The notes below the pieces were generated by a model. It was not told the DNA's origin and did not search any database. It worked only from the letters and a program-made list of their open reading frames with translations. From Streptomyces sp. NBC_00620 (GTDB lineage Bacteria > Actinomycetota > Actinomycetes > Streptomycetales > Streptomycetaceae), in contig NZ_JAPENY010000001.1 of the NCBI RefSeq assembly GCF_026341825.1, positions 2,108,001 to 2,172,000 of the forward strand: a stretch of DNA of 64,000 nucleotides, given 5' to 3'. Of this stretch, positions 40,965-49,668 are shown one piece after another (the first letter of the stretch is position 1; each line of letters starts with the position of its first letter). Both the position numbers and the translations under genes were made by a program.

Positions 40965-43070
40965 GTGACCGTCGAGATCTACCGTGACGCCTGGGGAATC
41001 CCGCACCTGCGTGCCGACAGCGCACTCGAACTCGCCCGCGCCCAGGGCCGTATCACCGCTGTGGACCGCGCCTGGCAGCTGGAGGTCGAACGGCACCGCT
41101 CTCAGGGCACCTCCGCGGCGTTCCTCGGTGCCGAAGCCGTCCCCTGGGACCGGTTCGCTCGCCAGGCCCGCCTCGACGACACCGCCAGACGCTGTTTCGC
41201 CGCGCTGGAGAGACGGGATCCCGAGACCGCCGCGTGGGTCGTCTCGTACGTGGACGGCGTCAATGAAGGCCTTGGGGAGGGGCTAGGGGATGGGCTTGGG
41301 GTGGGTGGGCTGCGGGCGCCTGAATTTGCGGAGAGCGGGCTTGTTCCTGGGCGTTGGGAGCCCTGGACTCCGCTCGGTGTCTGGCTTGCCGCGCACATTC
41401 TCTTCGCCGGGTTCCCGGCCAAGCTTTGGCGCGAGGAGGTCGTGCGGCGGCTCGGTGTCGAGGCCGTGGGGCTCTTCGCTACCGACGGGACCGGTACCTC
41501 CGGCAGCAACGGCTGGCTGGTGAGTGGCGCGCGTACGGTCACCGGGCACGCGGTCATCGGTGGCGACCCCCACCGGTTCATCGAGGACCCCGGCGTCTAT
41601 CAGCAGATCCATCTGGCCTGTCCCGAGTTCGACGTCGTCGGCCTCGCCGTTCCCGGCGTCCCGGGCATCGCGCACTTCGCCCACACCGGCCATGTCGCCT
41701 GGGCGATCACGAACGCCATGGCCGACTATCAGGACCTCTACCGGGAGCGCTTGCGGGTGGTCGGCTCCTCGTCGTCCGTCGAGGCGCTCGGGGCCGATGG
41801 CGAGTGGCGGGTCGCGGCTCGGCATGTGGAGCGGGTGGAGGTGGCCGGGGGTGAGTCCGTCGAGGTCGAGGTGATCGAGACGGAGCGGGGGCCCGTGGTC
41901 ATCGGGGGAGCTGGTGAGGAGACAGCAATCAGTCTCCGCTATCCGCCCCGCGTTTCCGAAGATCTTGGTTTCAGTGCGCTGCTTCCGCTTCTTCGGGCTC
42001 GTGAAGTCGGCGATGTGGACCGGGCGTTCGACCTCTGGGCCGAGCCCGTGAACGTCGTCCAGGCCGCGGACACGGCGGGTGGGTTGCTGCACCGGGTCGC
42101 GGGGCGCGTACCCGTGCGGAGTGAGCACAATCGGACGAGGGTTGTCGACGCCTGGGAGGAGGGGAGGGAGTGGCGGGGCTGGCATGCGATGCCCCGGGTG
42201 GGTGTGAGTGGGATTGCTGTCATGGCCAATCAGCGGGGGCTGGCGGAGGAGCTTGGGGTTGAGTTTGCTTCGCCGCATCGGGCCGCGCGTATTCGCGAAC
42301 TTCTTGTGTCCCGGGCTGAGTGGGCTGCCTCTGATATGGCTGCCATTCATGTGGACACTCATCTCGCCTCGGCTGCCGTCCTGTTGGGGCATCTCGAGGG
42401 TGGTGGTGGTCAGCGGCTGAGTCCGGAGGGGGGTGCGTTGCGGGATCAACTGCTTGCCTGGGATCGGCGGATGGATGCCGGCAGTGTCTCCGCTGGGGTG
42501 TACGCGGCGGTTCGTAGCGCTGTTGTGCGGCGGCTTGCGGCGGAGCCGGCGCTCGCTGTTCTTGCCGAGCCGCCTGCGTATCCGGAGGTCTTTCTTCCCT
42601 GGCTCGCTCTCACCCCGCGTATCGGCTTTGCCCTCGAAAACCTTTTGGGGGTCGAGGAGTTGTACGGCATCGATCGCACCGCGCTCGTGTGTGCTGCGGT
42701 GGAGGATGTGGCCGCCGCCGGCTGGACGCCGCGTGCGTGGGGGGACACGCACCGGCTCGCGCCCTGGCGTGCGCTCGCTGGAAGTGCGTACGACGAACCT
42801 GGGCTCTCGGGTGACCATGACTGCGTGCTGTGCACCTCGGCGGTGCCCGGGGTGACCGACCTCGCCGCGCGCGGTCCTGCCGCCCGTTACGTATGGGATC
42901 TGGCCGACCGGGACCAGAGTCTTTGGGTGGTGCCGCTCGGTGCCGACGGCGTTCCGGGGGCCGCCCACCATCGTGACCAACTCCCTTTGTGGGTCGAGGG
43001 AGTTCTCGCCCCGGTCATCACGGACTGGGACAAGCTGGCCCAGGGGAACAAGGAGAACCATGACCACTGA
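40965..43070 (+). CDS. desG: Iron-regulated penicillin-acylase-family protein (DesG-like)
   Basis: 701 residues of the N-terminal-nucleophile penicillin amidase family. VEIYRDAWGIPHLRADS starts the alpha part; autocleavage should expose S181 in GTSGSNGWLVSGAR as the beta-chain nucleophile, and HFAHTGHVAWAITNAMADYQ supplies the usual asparagine/histidine region. There is no signal peptide, unlike periplasmic penicillin acylases, so it acts in the cytoplasm. The iron box and the coupled acetyltransferase tie it to siderophore chemistry: from memory, DesG/DesH of some Streptomyces are linked to aryl-modified desferrioxamines. The GTG at 40965 follows the box by 18 bases. Confidence 0.85.
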   Translation: MTVEIYRDAWGIPHLRADSALELARAQGRITAVDRAWQLEVERHRSQGTSAAFLGAEAVPWDRFARQARLDDTARRCFAALERRDPETAAWVVSYVDGVNEGLGEGLGDGLGVGGLRAPEFAESGLVPGRWEPWTPLGVWLAAHILFAGFPAKLWREEVVRRLGVEAVGLFATDGTGTSGSNGWLVSGARTVTGHAVIGGDPHRFIEDPGVYQQIHLACPEFDVVGLAVPGVPGIAHFAHTGHVAWAITNAMADYQDLYRERLRVVGSSSSVEALGADGEWRVAARHVERVEVAGGESVEVEVIETERGPVVIGGAGEETAISLRYPPRVSEDLGFSALLPLLRAREVGDVDRAFDLWAEPVNVVQAADTAGGLLHRVAGRVPVRSEHNRTRVVDAWEEGREWRGWHAMPRVGVSGIAVMANQRGLAEELGVEFASPHRAARIRELLVSRAEWAASDMAAIHVDTHLASAAVLLGHLEGGGGQRLSPEGGALRDQLLAWDRRMDAGSVSAGVYAAVRSAVVRRLAAEPALAVLAEPPAYPEVFLPWLALTPRIGFALENLLGVEELYGIDRTALVCAAVEDVAAAGWTPRAWGDTHRLAPWRALAGSAYDEPGLSGDHDCVLCTSAVPGVTDLAARGPAARYVWDLADRDQSLWVVPLGADGVPGAAHHRDQLPLWVEGVLAPVITDWDKLAQGNKENHDH

Positions 43071-43680
43071 GTCGTACGCACCTGCCCGCGTCGCCCTTCA
43101 CGAGCAGGTCATCGACGGGATCGGGACCGTCCGCATCCTGCGCGTCGACCCGCACGCCGACCTGGATGTCATCCACGGCTGGGTGAGTGAGGAGCGGGCC
43201 AGGTTCTGGGGCATGAACGGGCTCAGCAAGGAACAGGTGCTGGAGACCTACGTCCATCTGGACTCGCTCGACACCCACCATGCCTTCCTCGCGGTCAAGG
43301 ACGGCGAACCGGCCGCCCTCTTCCAGTCGTACGAGCCCGAGGCCGACCGCGTCAGCGAGTGCTACGACGTCGAGGAGGGGGACATTGGGATCCATCTGCT
43401 GATCGGGCCCCCTGGGCCCGGCGGGGGGCGGCTGCCGGGCTGGTCGGCCGCGCTGCTGACCGCGTTCACCACGTTCGTGCTGGTCGGCCTGGACCGGCGG
43501 CGGGTCGTCGTCGAGCCCGACGCGCGCAACACGAAGGCCATCTCCCGGCTGACCCGGCAGGGATTCGTCCCGGGGCCGGAGATCGTGTTGCCCGAGATCG
43601 ATCTGCCCGAGGTGTACCTGCCCGAGAAGCGTGCCCGGCTCGCCTTCCTGACGCGAGAGACGCTCTTGGGGAGGGCTTGA
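43060..43680 (+). CDS. desH: Siderophore-type GNAT acyltransferase (DesH-like)
   Basis: 206 residues of the IucB/DesC-like acyltransferase group: an N-terminal strand GIGTVRILRVDPHADLDVIH, then VSEERARFWGMNGLSKEQVL, the acetyl-CoA-binding stretch GIHLLIGPPGPGGGRLPGWS, and VVVEPDARNTKAISRLTRQG. These match enzymes that acylate hydroxylated diamines or lysines in hydroxamate siderophores. AAGGAG six bases before the ATG fixes the start; it overlaps the acylase gene by 11 bases and is therefore under the same iron box. Confidence 0.85.
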   Translation: MTTESYAPARVALHEQVIDGIGTVRILRVDPHADLDVIHGWVSEERARFWGMNGLSKEQVLETYVHLDSLDTHHAFLAVKDGEPAALFQSYEPEADRVSECYDVEEGDIGIHLLIGPPGPGGGRLPGWSAALLTAFTTFVLVGLDRRRVVVEPDARNTKAISRLTRQGFVPGPEIVLPEIDLPEVYLPEKRARLAFLTRETLLGRA

Positions 43681-43736
43681 AGCGGGGCGGGTGAGCACTG
43701 CGTCGCTTTCGTCCGTACGTATCCGAGACTGAGCGA

Positions 43737-45563
43737 ATGCGGATACGGAGACGGTACGTGAGCGGACAGCGAGCGCGACGGCACATCGTCCGGGGACTGG
43801 CGCTGCTGGGCACCGTGCTGGTCCTGGTGCTTTTCGGCGGGGTGGGCGGTGCGTCCGCGCACGCCGCCCTGACCGGCACCGATCCGCAGGACGGCAGCGT
43901 GGTGAAGGAGGCGCCCACGCAGATCACGCTGACGTTCACCGAGTCCGTCGGCCTCCTCGACGACTCCTTCCGCGTGATCACCCCGGAAAACCGGCGCGTC
44001 CACACGGGCAAACCGGCGCACGTCGGGGACCGCGCCAACACCGCTTCGGTGAGCCTGCCGGACGGCATGGGCACCGGCACCTTCACCGTGGCCTGGCGGG
44101 TCGTATCGGCGGACAGCCACCCGGTCTCCGGCGCCTTCACCTTCTCCATCGGCAAACCCTCCGCGACCGCCGCCGCCCTGCCCACCGCATCCGCCGAGGA
44201 CACCGTCGCGGGCAACCTCTACGACATCACCCGCTACGTCGCGTACGGCGGTCTCGCCGTGCTCATCGGCGCCGCCGTCTTCGTCCTGGCCTGCGGATTC
44301 CCGGGCAGCGTGCACCGTCTGCTGCTGGCCGGCTGGTGGATGCTGCTCGTCTCCACCCTCGCCCTGCTCCTCCTGCGCGGCCCGTACGAACGGGGCAGCG
44401 GGCTCTCCGCGGCCATCGATCCGGCCGTCCTGCGCGAGACGCTGACGAGCAGGCCCGGGATCGCGCTGGTGGCGCGGCTGGTGCTGCTGGGCGCGGTGGC
44501 CTTCTATCCCGTACGAGCACGGGAGCGCAGGAGGCTCGTCGGGGCACTCGGCGGGCTGCTCGCCCTCGGCCTCGCGGTCACCTGGGCCGCCGCCGAGCAC
44601 GCGTCCGCCGGGATCCAGGTCCCCGTGGCGATGGTCTCCTCCGTACTGCACCTGCTCGCCATGGCCGTCTGGCTCGGCGGCCTGACCGCCCTGCTCACCG
44701 CGCTCTACCGCCCGGCCGAACCGGTCCCGGCGGCCGTCGTCACCCGCTTCTCCCGGCTCGCCCTCACCTCGGTCGCCGTCCTCGCCGTCACCGGCGTCTA
44801 CCAGTCCTGGCGCGGCCTCGGCTCCTGGGACGCCCTGACGTCCACGTCGTACGGCCGCCTCCTCGTCGTCAAGCTGTGCGCGGTGCTGCTTCTGCTGGTG
44901 GGGGCCGGGTATTCGCGGCGCTGGACGGGGCGGCTGGCCACGGTCACGGTGGCATCCGTTTCGGTGGCGGTGCGGGAGCGGGAGCGGGTGCCGGAAGTGG
45001 TCGGGGCACCTGGGGCGCCGGGTGACTCCAAGGACGTACGAGCCGATGTGGCGGGGGAGGCGGTGGCCGAGGCCGGTCCGTATCGGCGGGGGCTGCGGCG
45101 GTCCGTGCTTGCCGAGGTCAGCGTCGGGATCGTGGTCCTCGTGGTCACCACCTTGCTGACCGGTACGCAGCCGGGGCGGGCGGCCACCGAGTCGGCGGCC
45201 GCGGTCAGCGCGGCGGAGCAGCCCACCGGGTCTTCGACGCTGATTCCCTTCGATGTCGGTACGCCCGGGGGGCGCGGCAAGGTCCAGATCGAGCTGGCGC
45301 CCGGCCGGGTGGGCGAGAACTCCGTGCAGGCCGTGATCTTCGGGCCCGACGGCGGGATCGCCACCGTCCCCGAACTGCGCCTGACATTCTCGCTGCCGAA
45401 GCAGGACGTCGGCCCGATCGACGCCCAGCTCACGGACAAGGGCGGTTACTGGGCCACCGACGGCCTCACCCTTCCGCTGGCCGGCACCTGGACGATGAAG
45501 GCCACGGTGCGGACTACTGACATCGACCAGGTCACGGTGTCGAAGACCGTGAACATCGGCTAG
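43737..45563 (+). CDS. CopC-CopD copper-resistance fusion protein
   Basis: 608 residues. A signal peptide ends at GGASAHA, leaving the mature N-terminal HAAL; the first histidine is a copper ligand in CopC. A CopC beta-sandwich (about 43-140) follows, with TLTFTESVGLL and SADSHPVSGAFTFSIG, then a CopD membrane domain of about eight helices (150-430), and an extracellular C-terminal beta domain (about 495-608) resembling FixH/YtkA-like domains. It handles copper binding outside and uptake across the membrane. No metal box was found upstream. Confidence 0.9.
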   Translation: MRIRRRYVSGQRARRHIVRGLALLGTVLVLVLFGGVGGASAHAALTGTDPQDGSVVKEAPTQITLTFTESVGLLDDSFRVITPENRRVHTGKPAHVGDRANTASVSLPDGMGTGTFTVAWRVVSADSHPVSGAFTFSIGKPSATAAALPTASAEDTVAGNLYDITRYVAYGGLAVLIGAAVFVLACGFPGSVHRLLLAGWWMLLVSTLALLLLRGPYERGSGLSAAIDPAVLRETLTSRPGIALVARLVLLGAVAFYPVRARERRRLVGALGGLLALGLAVTWAAAEHASAGIQVPVAMVSSVLHLLAMAVWLGGLTALLTALYRPAEPVPAAVVTRFSRLALTSVAVLAVTGVYQSWRGLGSWDALTSTSYGRLLVVKLCAVLLLLVGAGYSRRWTGRLATVTVASVSVAVRERERVPEVVGAPGAPGDSKDVRADVAGEAVAEAGPYRRGLRRSVLAEVSVGIVVLVVTTLLTGTQPGRAATESAAAVSAAEQPTGSSTLIPFDVGTPGGRGKVQIELAPGRVGENSVQAVIFGPDGGIATVPELRLTFSLPKQDVGPIDAQLTDKGGYWATDGLTLPLAGTWTMKATVRTTDIDQVTVSKTVNIG

Positions 45564-45577
45564 CACCGGTCCGCCGC

Positions 45578-46504
45578 TCACTTCTCAGGGGTCAGGTCGG
45601 TGATCGACCGGATCTCCTCGGGGGTCAGTTCGAGGTCCTGTGCGGCGAGGTTCTCCTGGACGTGCTTGATGCTGGTGGTGCCGGGAATGGGCATGACCGC
45701 CGGTGAGCGGGCGAGCAGCCAGGCGAGTGCGATCTGGGAGACCGTCGCGTTGTGCCGGGCGGCGATGGGGCCGAGGACGTGTCGGACCGTTTCCGGGCCG
45801 TCGGTGTCCGTGGGGGTGCCGGGCCGGGTGAGGGAGACCGGCTGCCAGGGGACGAAGACGGCGCCGGCTTCGACGGTCGCGTCGAGCAGAGCGGCCTCGT
45901 GGCGGTCGACGACGTTGAAGTGGGCGGTCACGGCGGCGATTTCGGTGATCTCGCGCGCCGCGCGGAGTTGTTCGGTGGTGACGTTCGACAGGCCGATGTG
46001 CCGGATCACGCCCTGTCGGCGCAGCTCGGCGAGGGTGCCGACCTGGTCCTCGAACGAGGCGTCCCGCGCCCAGCCGCTGTGCAGGTAGTACAGGTCGATC
46101 CGCTCGACGCCGAGGCGCCGCGCGCTCAACTGGGCGGACTGGCGGAGGTAGTTGGCGTTGCCGACCGCGTCGATCGAGGAGAGGTCGAGGCCACCGCGTA
46201 CGAAGCCGCCCTTGGTGGCGATCACCAGGTCCTCGGGGTAGGGGTGGAGCGCTTCGCGGATCAGCAGTTCGTTGGTGTGCGGGCCGTAGACGTCGGCGGT
46301 GTCGATCAGGGTCACGCCCGCCTCGACCGCCTCGCGCAGGAGCGTGATCCCGCTGTCGCGGTCGGGGTACTCGCCCCAGAGGTGGGTGCCGGTGAGGCGC
46401 ATCGCGCCGTAGCCGACGCGGCCGGTTCGGAGGTCGCCGCCGAGGGTGATGGGTGTGTGGCCTGGTGTGTGTCCCGTTGTGTGTTCTGGCGTGTGTTCTG
46501 TCAT
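45578..46504 (-). CDS. Aldo/keto reductase
   Basis: 308 residues forming a TIM barrel. The catalytic tetrad is visible in order: D and Y in TLIDTADVYGPHTNE, K in LVIATKGGF, H in DLYYLHSGWARD; the NADPH site is near the end (PIPGTTSIKHVQENL). The N-terminus is a repeated H-T-P-G tail. The ATG at 46504 is opposite a divergent XRE/MmyB-type regulator gene 101 bases away, a common Streptomyces pairing where the regulator controls the reductase. Confidence 0.9.
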   Translation of the reverse strand: MTEHTPEHTTGHTPGHTPITLGGDLRTGRVGYGAMRLTGTHLWGEYPDRDSGITLLREAVEAGVTLIDTADVYGPHTNELLIREALHPYPEDLVIATKGGFVRGGLDLSSIDAVGNANYLRQSAQLSARRLGVERIDLYYLHSGWARDASFEDQVGTLAELRRQGVIRHIGLSNVTTEQLRAAREITEIAAVTAHFNVVDRHEAALLDATVEAGAVFVPWQPVSLTRPGTPTDTDGPETVRHVLGPIAARHNATVSQIALAWLLARSPAVMPIPGTTSIKHVQENLAAQDLELTPEEIRSITDLTPEK

Positions 46505-46605
46505 GCGTCCACCGTTGTGCCGTGGGGGTGGGGGGTGCCAGGGAGGGCGCTGCCTATGCGGATCAGTACCAGGCACGGGGGCGGGGTACGGCGGACACTG
46601 GAGGT

Positions 46606-47584
46606 ATGGAGCAGCATGGTGGTGTCTCTTCCGGCGGCCGGTCCGGTGGTCCTTCCACTGGTCCGCCCAGTGGTCTGTCCAGTGGTCCGCCCAGTGGTCC
46701 GTCCAGTGGTCTGTCCGGCGGCAACGAGCTGGGTGACTTCCTGCGTGCCCGCCGTGCCGCGCTCGATCCGCGTCGGGCGGGTGTGCCGGACGACGGGCGG
46801 CTGCGCCGGGTGCCGGGCCTGCGCCGGGAGGAGCTGGCCCAGCTCGCGCACGTGAGCATCGACTACGTCGTACGGCTGGAGCAGGGCCGGACCCGCCGGG
46901 TGTCCCGCCCGGTCCTCGACGCGCTCGCGGACGCGCTGGAGCTCGCCCCGGACGAGCGCGCGTACCTCTTCGCCGTGGCCGACGTGACGCAGGCCGCCCC
47001 CGCGCGGCAGCCGGCCGGGGCCGGGGCGCCTCCCGGGGGGGAGGGTCGGCCGGCCGCTGCTGCAACTGCTCGACGGCATGCGTGACATCCCCGCGATGGT
47101 TCTGAACCGCCGTATGGACGTGCTGGCCTGGAACAAGGCGGCCACCGCCCTGCTGACCGACTTCGGCGCGCTGCCCCCGGCCGAGCGGAACCTGATCCGG
47201 CTGACCTTCCTCGACGACGCCTTCCGGGACCTTTACGCGGACTGGCCGCGCGCGGCTCGTGAGTGCGTGGCGGTGCTGCGGATGGAGGCGGGCCGGCACC
47301 CCGAGGACCAGGCGCTGGCCGTGCTGGTGGGCGAACTGAGCGTGCGGGACCCGGACTTCAGGAACTGGTGGGGCAGCCACCTGGTGCGCGGCCCCCGGCA
47401 GCTCACCAAGACCTACCACCACCCGGTCGCGGGCCCACTCACCCTCGACGTCCAGCAGCTCTCCGTCGACACCCAGCCCGACCAGCGGCTCGTCGCCTAC
47501 ACCGCCCCGCCCGACTCCCCGTCCCAGGAGGCCCTGCGCTTCCTCCTCCAGTGGTCGGCCCGCAGCGCCGCCGGAGCCAACTGA
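46606..47584 (+). pseudogene. MmyB-type XRE regulator, frameshifted
   Basis: The first frame (46606 to a TGA at about 47085) encodes a repetitive SGPPSGPSSG leader and an HTH (LGDFLRARRAALDPRRAGVP, then REELAQLAHVSIDYVVRLEQ, then SRPVLDALADALEL). The second half, LLQLLDGMRDIPAMVLNRRM through the MmyB-like ligand domain (FGALPPAERNLIRLTFLDDA, then WWGSHLVRG) to 47584, is in another frame. They join if the run of seven Gs at 47035-47041 is read as six. This is either a real frameshift or a sequencing error in a homopolymer. It is divergent from the aldo/keto reductase. Confidence 0.8.
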
Positions 47585-47790
47585 CTGGGGCCGCAAGGGC
47601 CTTGACCGCCTCGGCCGCATGAACCGTCAAGCCGTACGGCATGTGACGGCATGCAACCTAAGTTTCACGGTTGAAAGCTGTGAGTCACCACCGGGCTACT
47701 TGCCGCTCCCCGAGGCCGGCCACAGCATGAGGCGACTGATTCGCGGGCGGTCCGCGCACAGGGCCTTGACCTGCGAAGAGTCGATCCGTC
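47585..47790. other. Intergenic, no gene seen
   Basis: Leader region between the frameshifted regulator and the repeat block ahead of the esterase. No hairpin or coding signal is recognised. Confidence 0.35.
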
Positions 47791-47934
47791 GTGTCTGCGA
47801 ACGGCCTGTTCGCCGTGTCCGCGGACGGTCCGTCCGATGTGTCTGCGGACGGTCCGTCCGATGTGTCTGCGGACGGCCCGCCCGTCCTGCACGTGAATGG
47901 CCCGCCCGTTGCGCACGAGAACGGCCCACCCCCC
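47791..47934 (+). repeat. Six 24-bp tandem repeats before the esterase gene
   Basis: Units begin GTGTCTGCGGACGGTCCG and step by exactly 24 bases; the second and third are almost identical, the outer ones diverged. The unit contains the palindrome CGGACGGTCCGTCCG. Read from 47791 they give an eight-residue repeat VSADGPSD that stays open into the esterase gene in a different frame. The array ends 16 bases before the esterase start. Confidence 0.8.
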
Positions 47935-47950
47935 TCGATCGGGAGACCCT

Positions 47951-49660
47951 GTGAGCTTACGAAACGTCCCTTCCCCGCACTCCGCTGCCTTCCCGGCGCT
48001 CGGCCGCCGCGGTTTCCTCGGCCGTACCGCCGGTGTCGCAGCCGGCGCAGCGCTCCTGGGCGGTGTGGAAACCGGCCCCGCCTCGGCCGCTTCCCGCGCC
48101 GTCGGCAGCGACGCCGGGCGGCCGGTGCGTACGGAGTCCGGTCTGGTGACCGGTGTTCAGGCCGCACTCGACGGCGTCACCGTCTACAAGGGAATCCCCT
48201 ACGCGGCCTCCACCGCCGGGCAGAACCGCTGGCGCGCGCCGCGGCCCGCACCGTCCTGGAAGGGCATCCGCAAGGCGGACACCTGGGGTGCGGCATGCCC
48301 GCAGCCCGTCTCGGGCATAGCCGCCGACAAGGTGCCCCCGCTGAGCGAGGACTGCCTGAACCTCAACATCTGGACGGGCGAGGCCAGTTCGCGTGCGCGC
48401 CGCCCGGTCTTCGTGTGGATCTACGGTGGGCGCAACACCGCCATGTGGGCCTCGCAGCCGGTGTACGACGGTGCCAACCTGGCGGACAAAGGCGTGGTCG
48501 TCGTCACCTTCAACCACCGCGTCGGCGCCTTCGGCAACCTCGCCCACCCCGGCCTGAGCGCCGAGTCCGGACACGGCGGCTCCGGCAACTGGGGTGTGCT
48601 GGACACGGTGGCGGCGCTGAAGTGGATCCGGCGGAACATCGCCGCGTTCGGCGGGGACCCGGACCGGGTGACCATCGGCGGCTGGTCGCACGGCTCGTCG
48701 TTCGTCAACATCTCGATGATCTCCCGGCTGCCCCGGGGCCTGTACCACCGGGCTCTGCTGGCCGCCGGGGTGCAGTACACCAAGGACCCGGCGCTCGGCC
48801 ATGTGGCGGGCGGCTACAGGACGCTGGCCGCCGCCGAGGCCAACGGCACCGCGTTCGCGGCGTACATGGGCGCCTCGTCGACGGACGGACTGCGGGCGCT
48901 GTCCGCGGCCGAGATCGTGTCCAAGGTCTACGCGGCCGACGCGCCGTCCGCCGGCACCGACTTCGGCAACGTCCTCGACGGGTACGTACTGCCGACCTCG
49001 TACACCGAGGCCATGGAGTCCGGCGCCGAGGCCGATGTGCCGGTCCTCACCGGCAACAACAAGGACGAGAACGGCGCCTCGCCGAACCTGAGGATGACGG
49101 TCGCCCAGTTCCAGGCGTACGCCGAGTCCGAATTCGCCGACCGGGCAACGGAGTTCCTCGCCCTCTACCCGGCCGCCACCGACGAGGAGGCGGCAGCGCA
49201 GTACAACAACTACGCGCGCGACGAGGAACGCGTCTCGACCTTCCTGTGGGGCACGCAGTTCAAGGAGACCGCCGCGAACAGGAGCCCGGTCTACAACTAC
49301 TGGTGGACGCACGTCCCGCCGGGCTCCGACACCACCAACCCGATCGAGCCCGCGAACGGCGCGGGCGCGTACCACGGCGCCGAGAAGTACTACCTCTTCG
49401 GGAACCTCTACGGCACCGACCGCCCCTGGACCGAAGCGGACCACGCCATCGCCGACACCACTTCCTCGTACGTGGCCAACTTCTGCGCCACCGGTAACCC
49501 CAACGGCCGCCACTCCCTGCCGGCGTGGCCTGCCCTGCGTACGTCGAAGCCGTTGTCGATGGAGCTCGGGGACGGCTTCGCCCCCGTCCCGGCGGCGGAC
49601 AGCGACGCCAAGTACGCCTTTCTGAAGGACTACTTGGAGTCGCGGACGACGGAGTACTGA
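47951..49660 (+). CDS. Tat-exported type-B carboxylesterase
   Basis: 569 residues from the GTG at 47951, with GGGAGA just upstream. A twin-arginine signal (LGRRGFLGRTAGVAAGAALL) exports the folded protein. The alpha/beta-hydrolase of the cholinesterase/para-nitrobenzyl-esterase type follows: the SEDCLNLNIWTG motif, the oxyanion-hole loop VWIYGGRN, nucleophile elbow GGWSHGSS, acid in NNKDENGASP, and histidine in GAYHGAEKYYLFG. The elbow reads GWSHG instead of the common GESAG, and the oxyanion loop has GGRN instead of GGG(A/F). It probably hydrolyses unusual esters or lactones outside the cell; the substrate is unknown. Confidence 0.88.
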   Translation: MSLRNVPSPHSAAFPALGRRGFLGRTAGVAAGAALLGGVETGPASAASRAVGSDAGRPVRTESGLVTGVQAALDGVTVYKGIPYAASTAGQNRWRAPRPAPSWKGIRKADTWGAACPQPVSGIAADKVPPLSEDCLNLNIWTGEASSRARRPVFVWIYGGRNTAMWASQPVYDGANLADKGVVVVTFNHRVGAFGNLAHPGLSAESGHGGSGNWGVLDTVAALKWIRRNIAAFGGDPDRVTIGGWSHGSSFVNISMISRLPRGLYHRALLAAGVQYTKDPALGHVAGGYRTLAAAEANGTAFAAYMGASSTDGLRALSAAEIVSKVYAADAPSAGTDFGNVLDGYVLPTSYTEAMESGAEADVPVLTGNNKDENGASPNLRMTVAQFQAYAESEFADRATEFLALYPAATDEEAAAQYNNYARDEERVSTFLWGTQFKETAANRSPVYNYWWTHVPPGSDTTNPIEPANGAGAYHGAEKYYLFGNLYGTDRPWTEADHAIADTTSSYVANFCATGNPNGRHSLPAWPALRTSKPLSMELGDGFAPVPAADSDAKYAFLKDYLESRTTEY

Positions 49661-49668
49661 CCCGTCGT

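Noticed and set aside
43362..45581. 739-codon reverse-strand frame over the CopC-CopD gene
   Set aside because: High-GC antisense frame; composition is G/R/P-rich with no domain, and the plus strand encodes a clear signal peptide and CopC/CopD domains.
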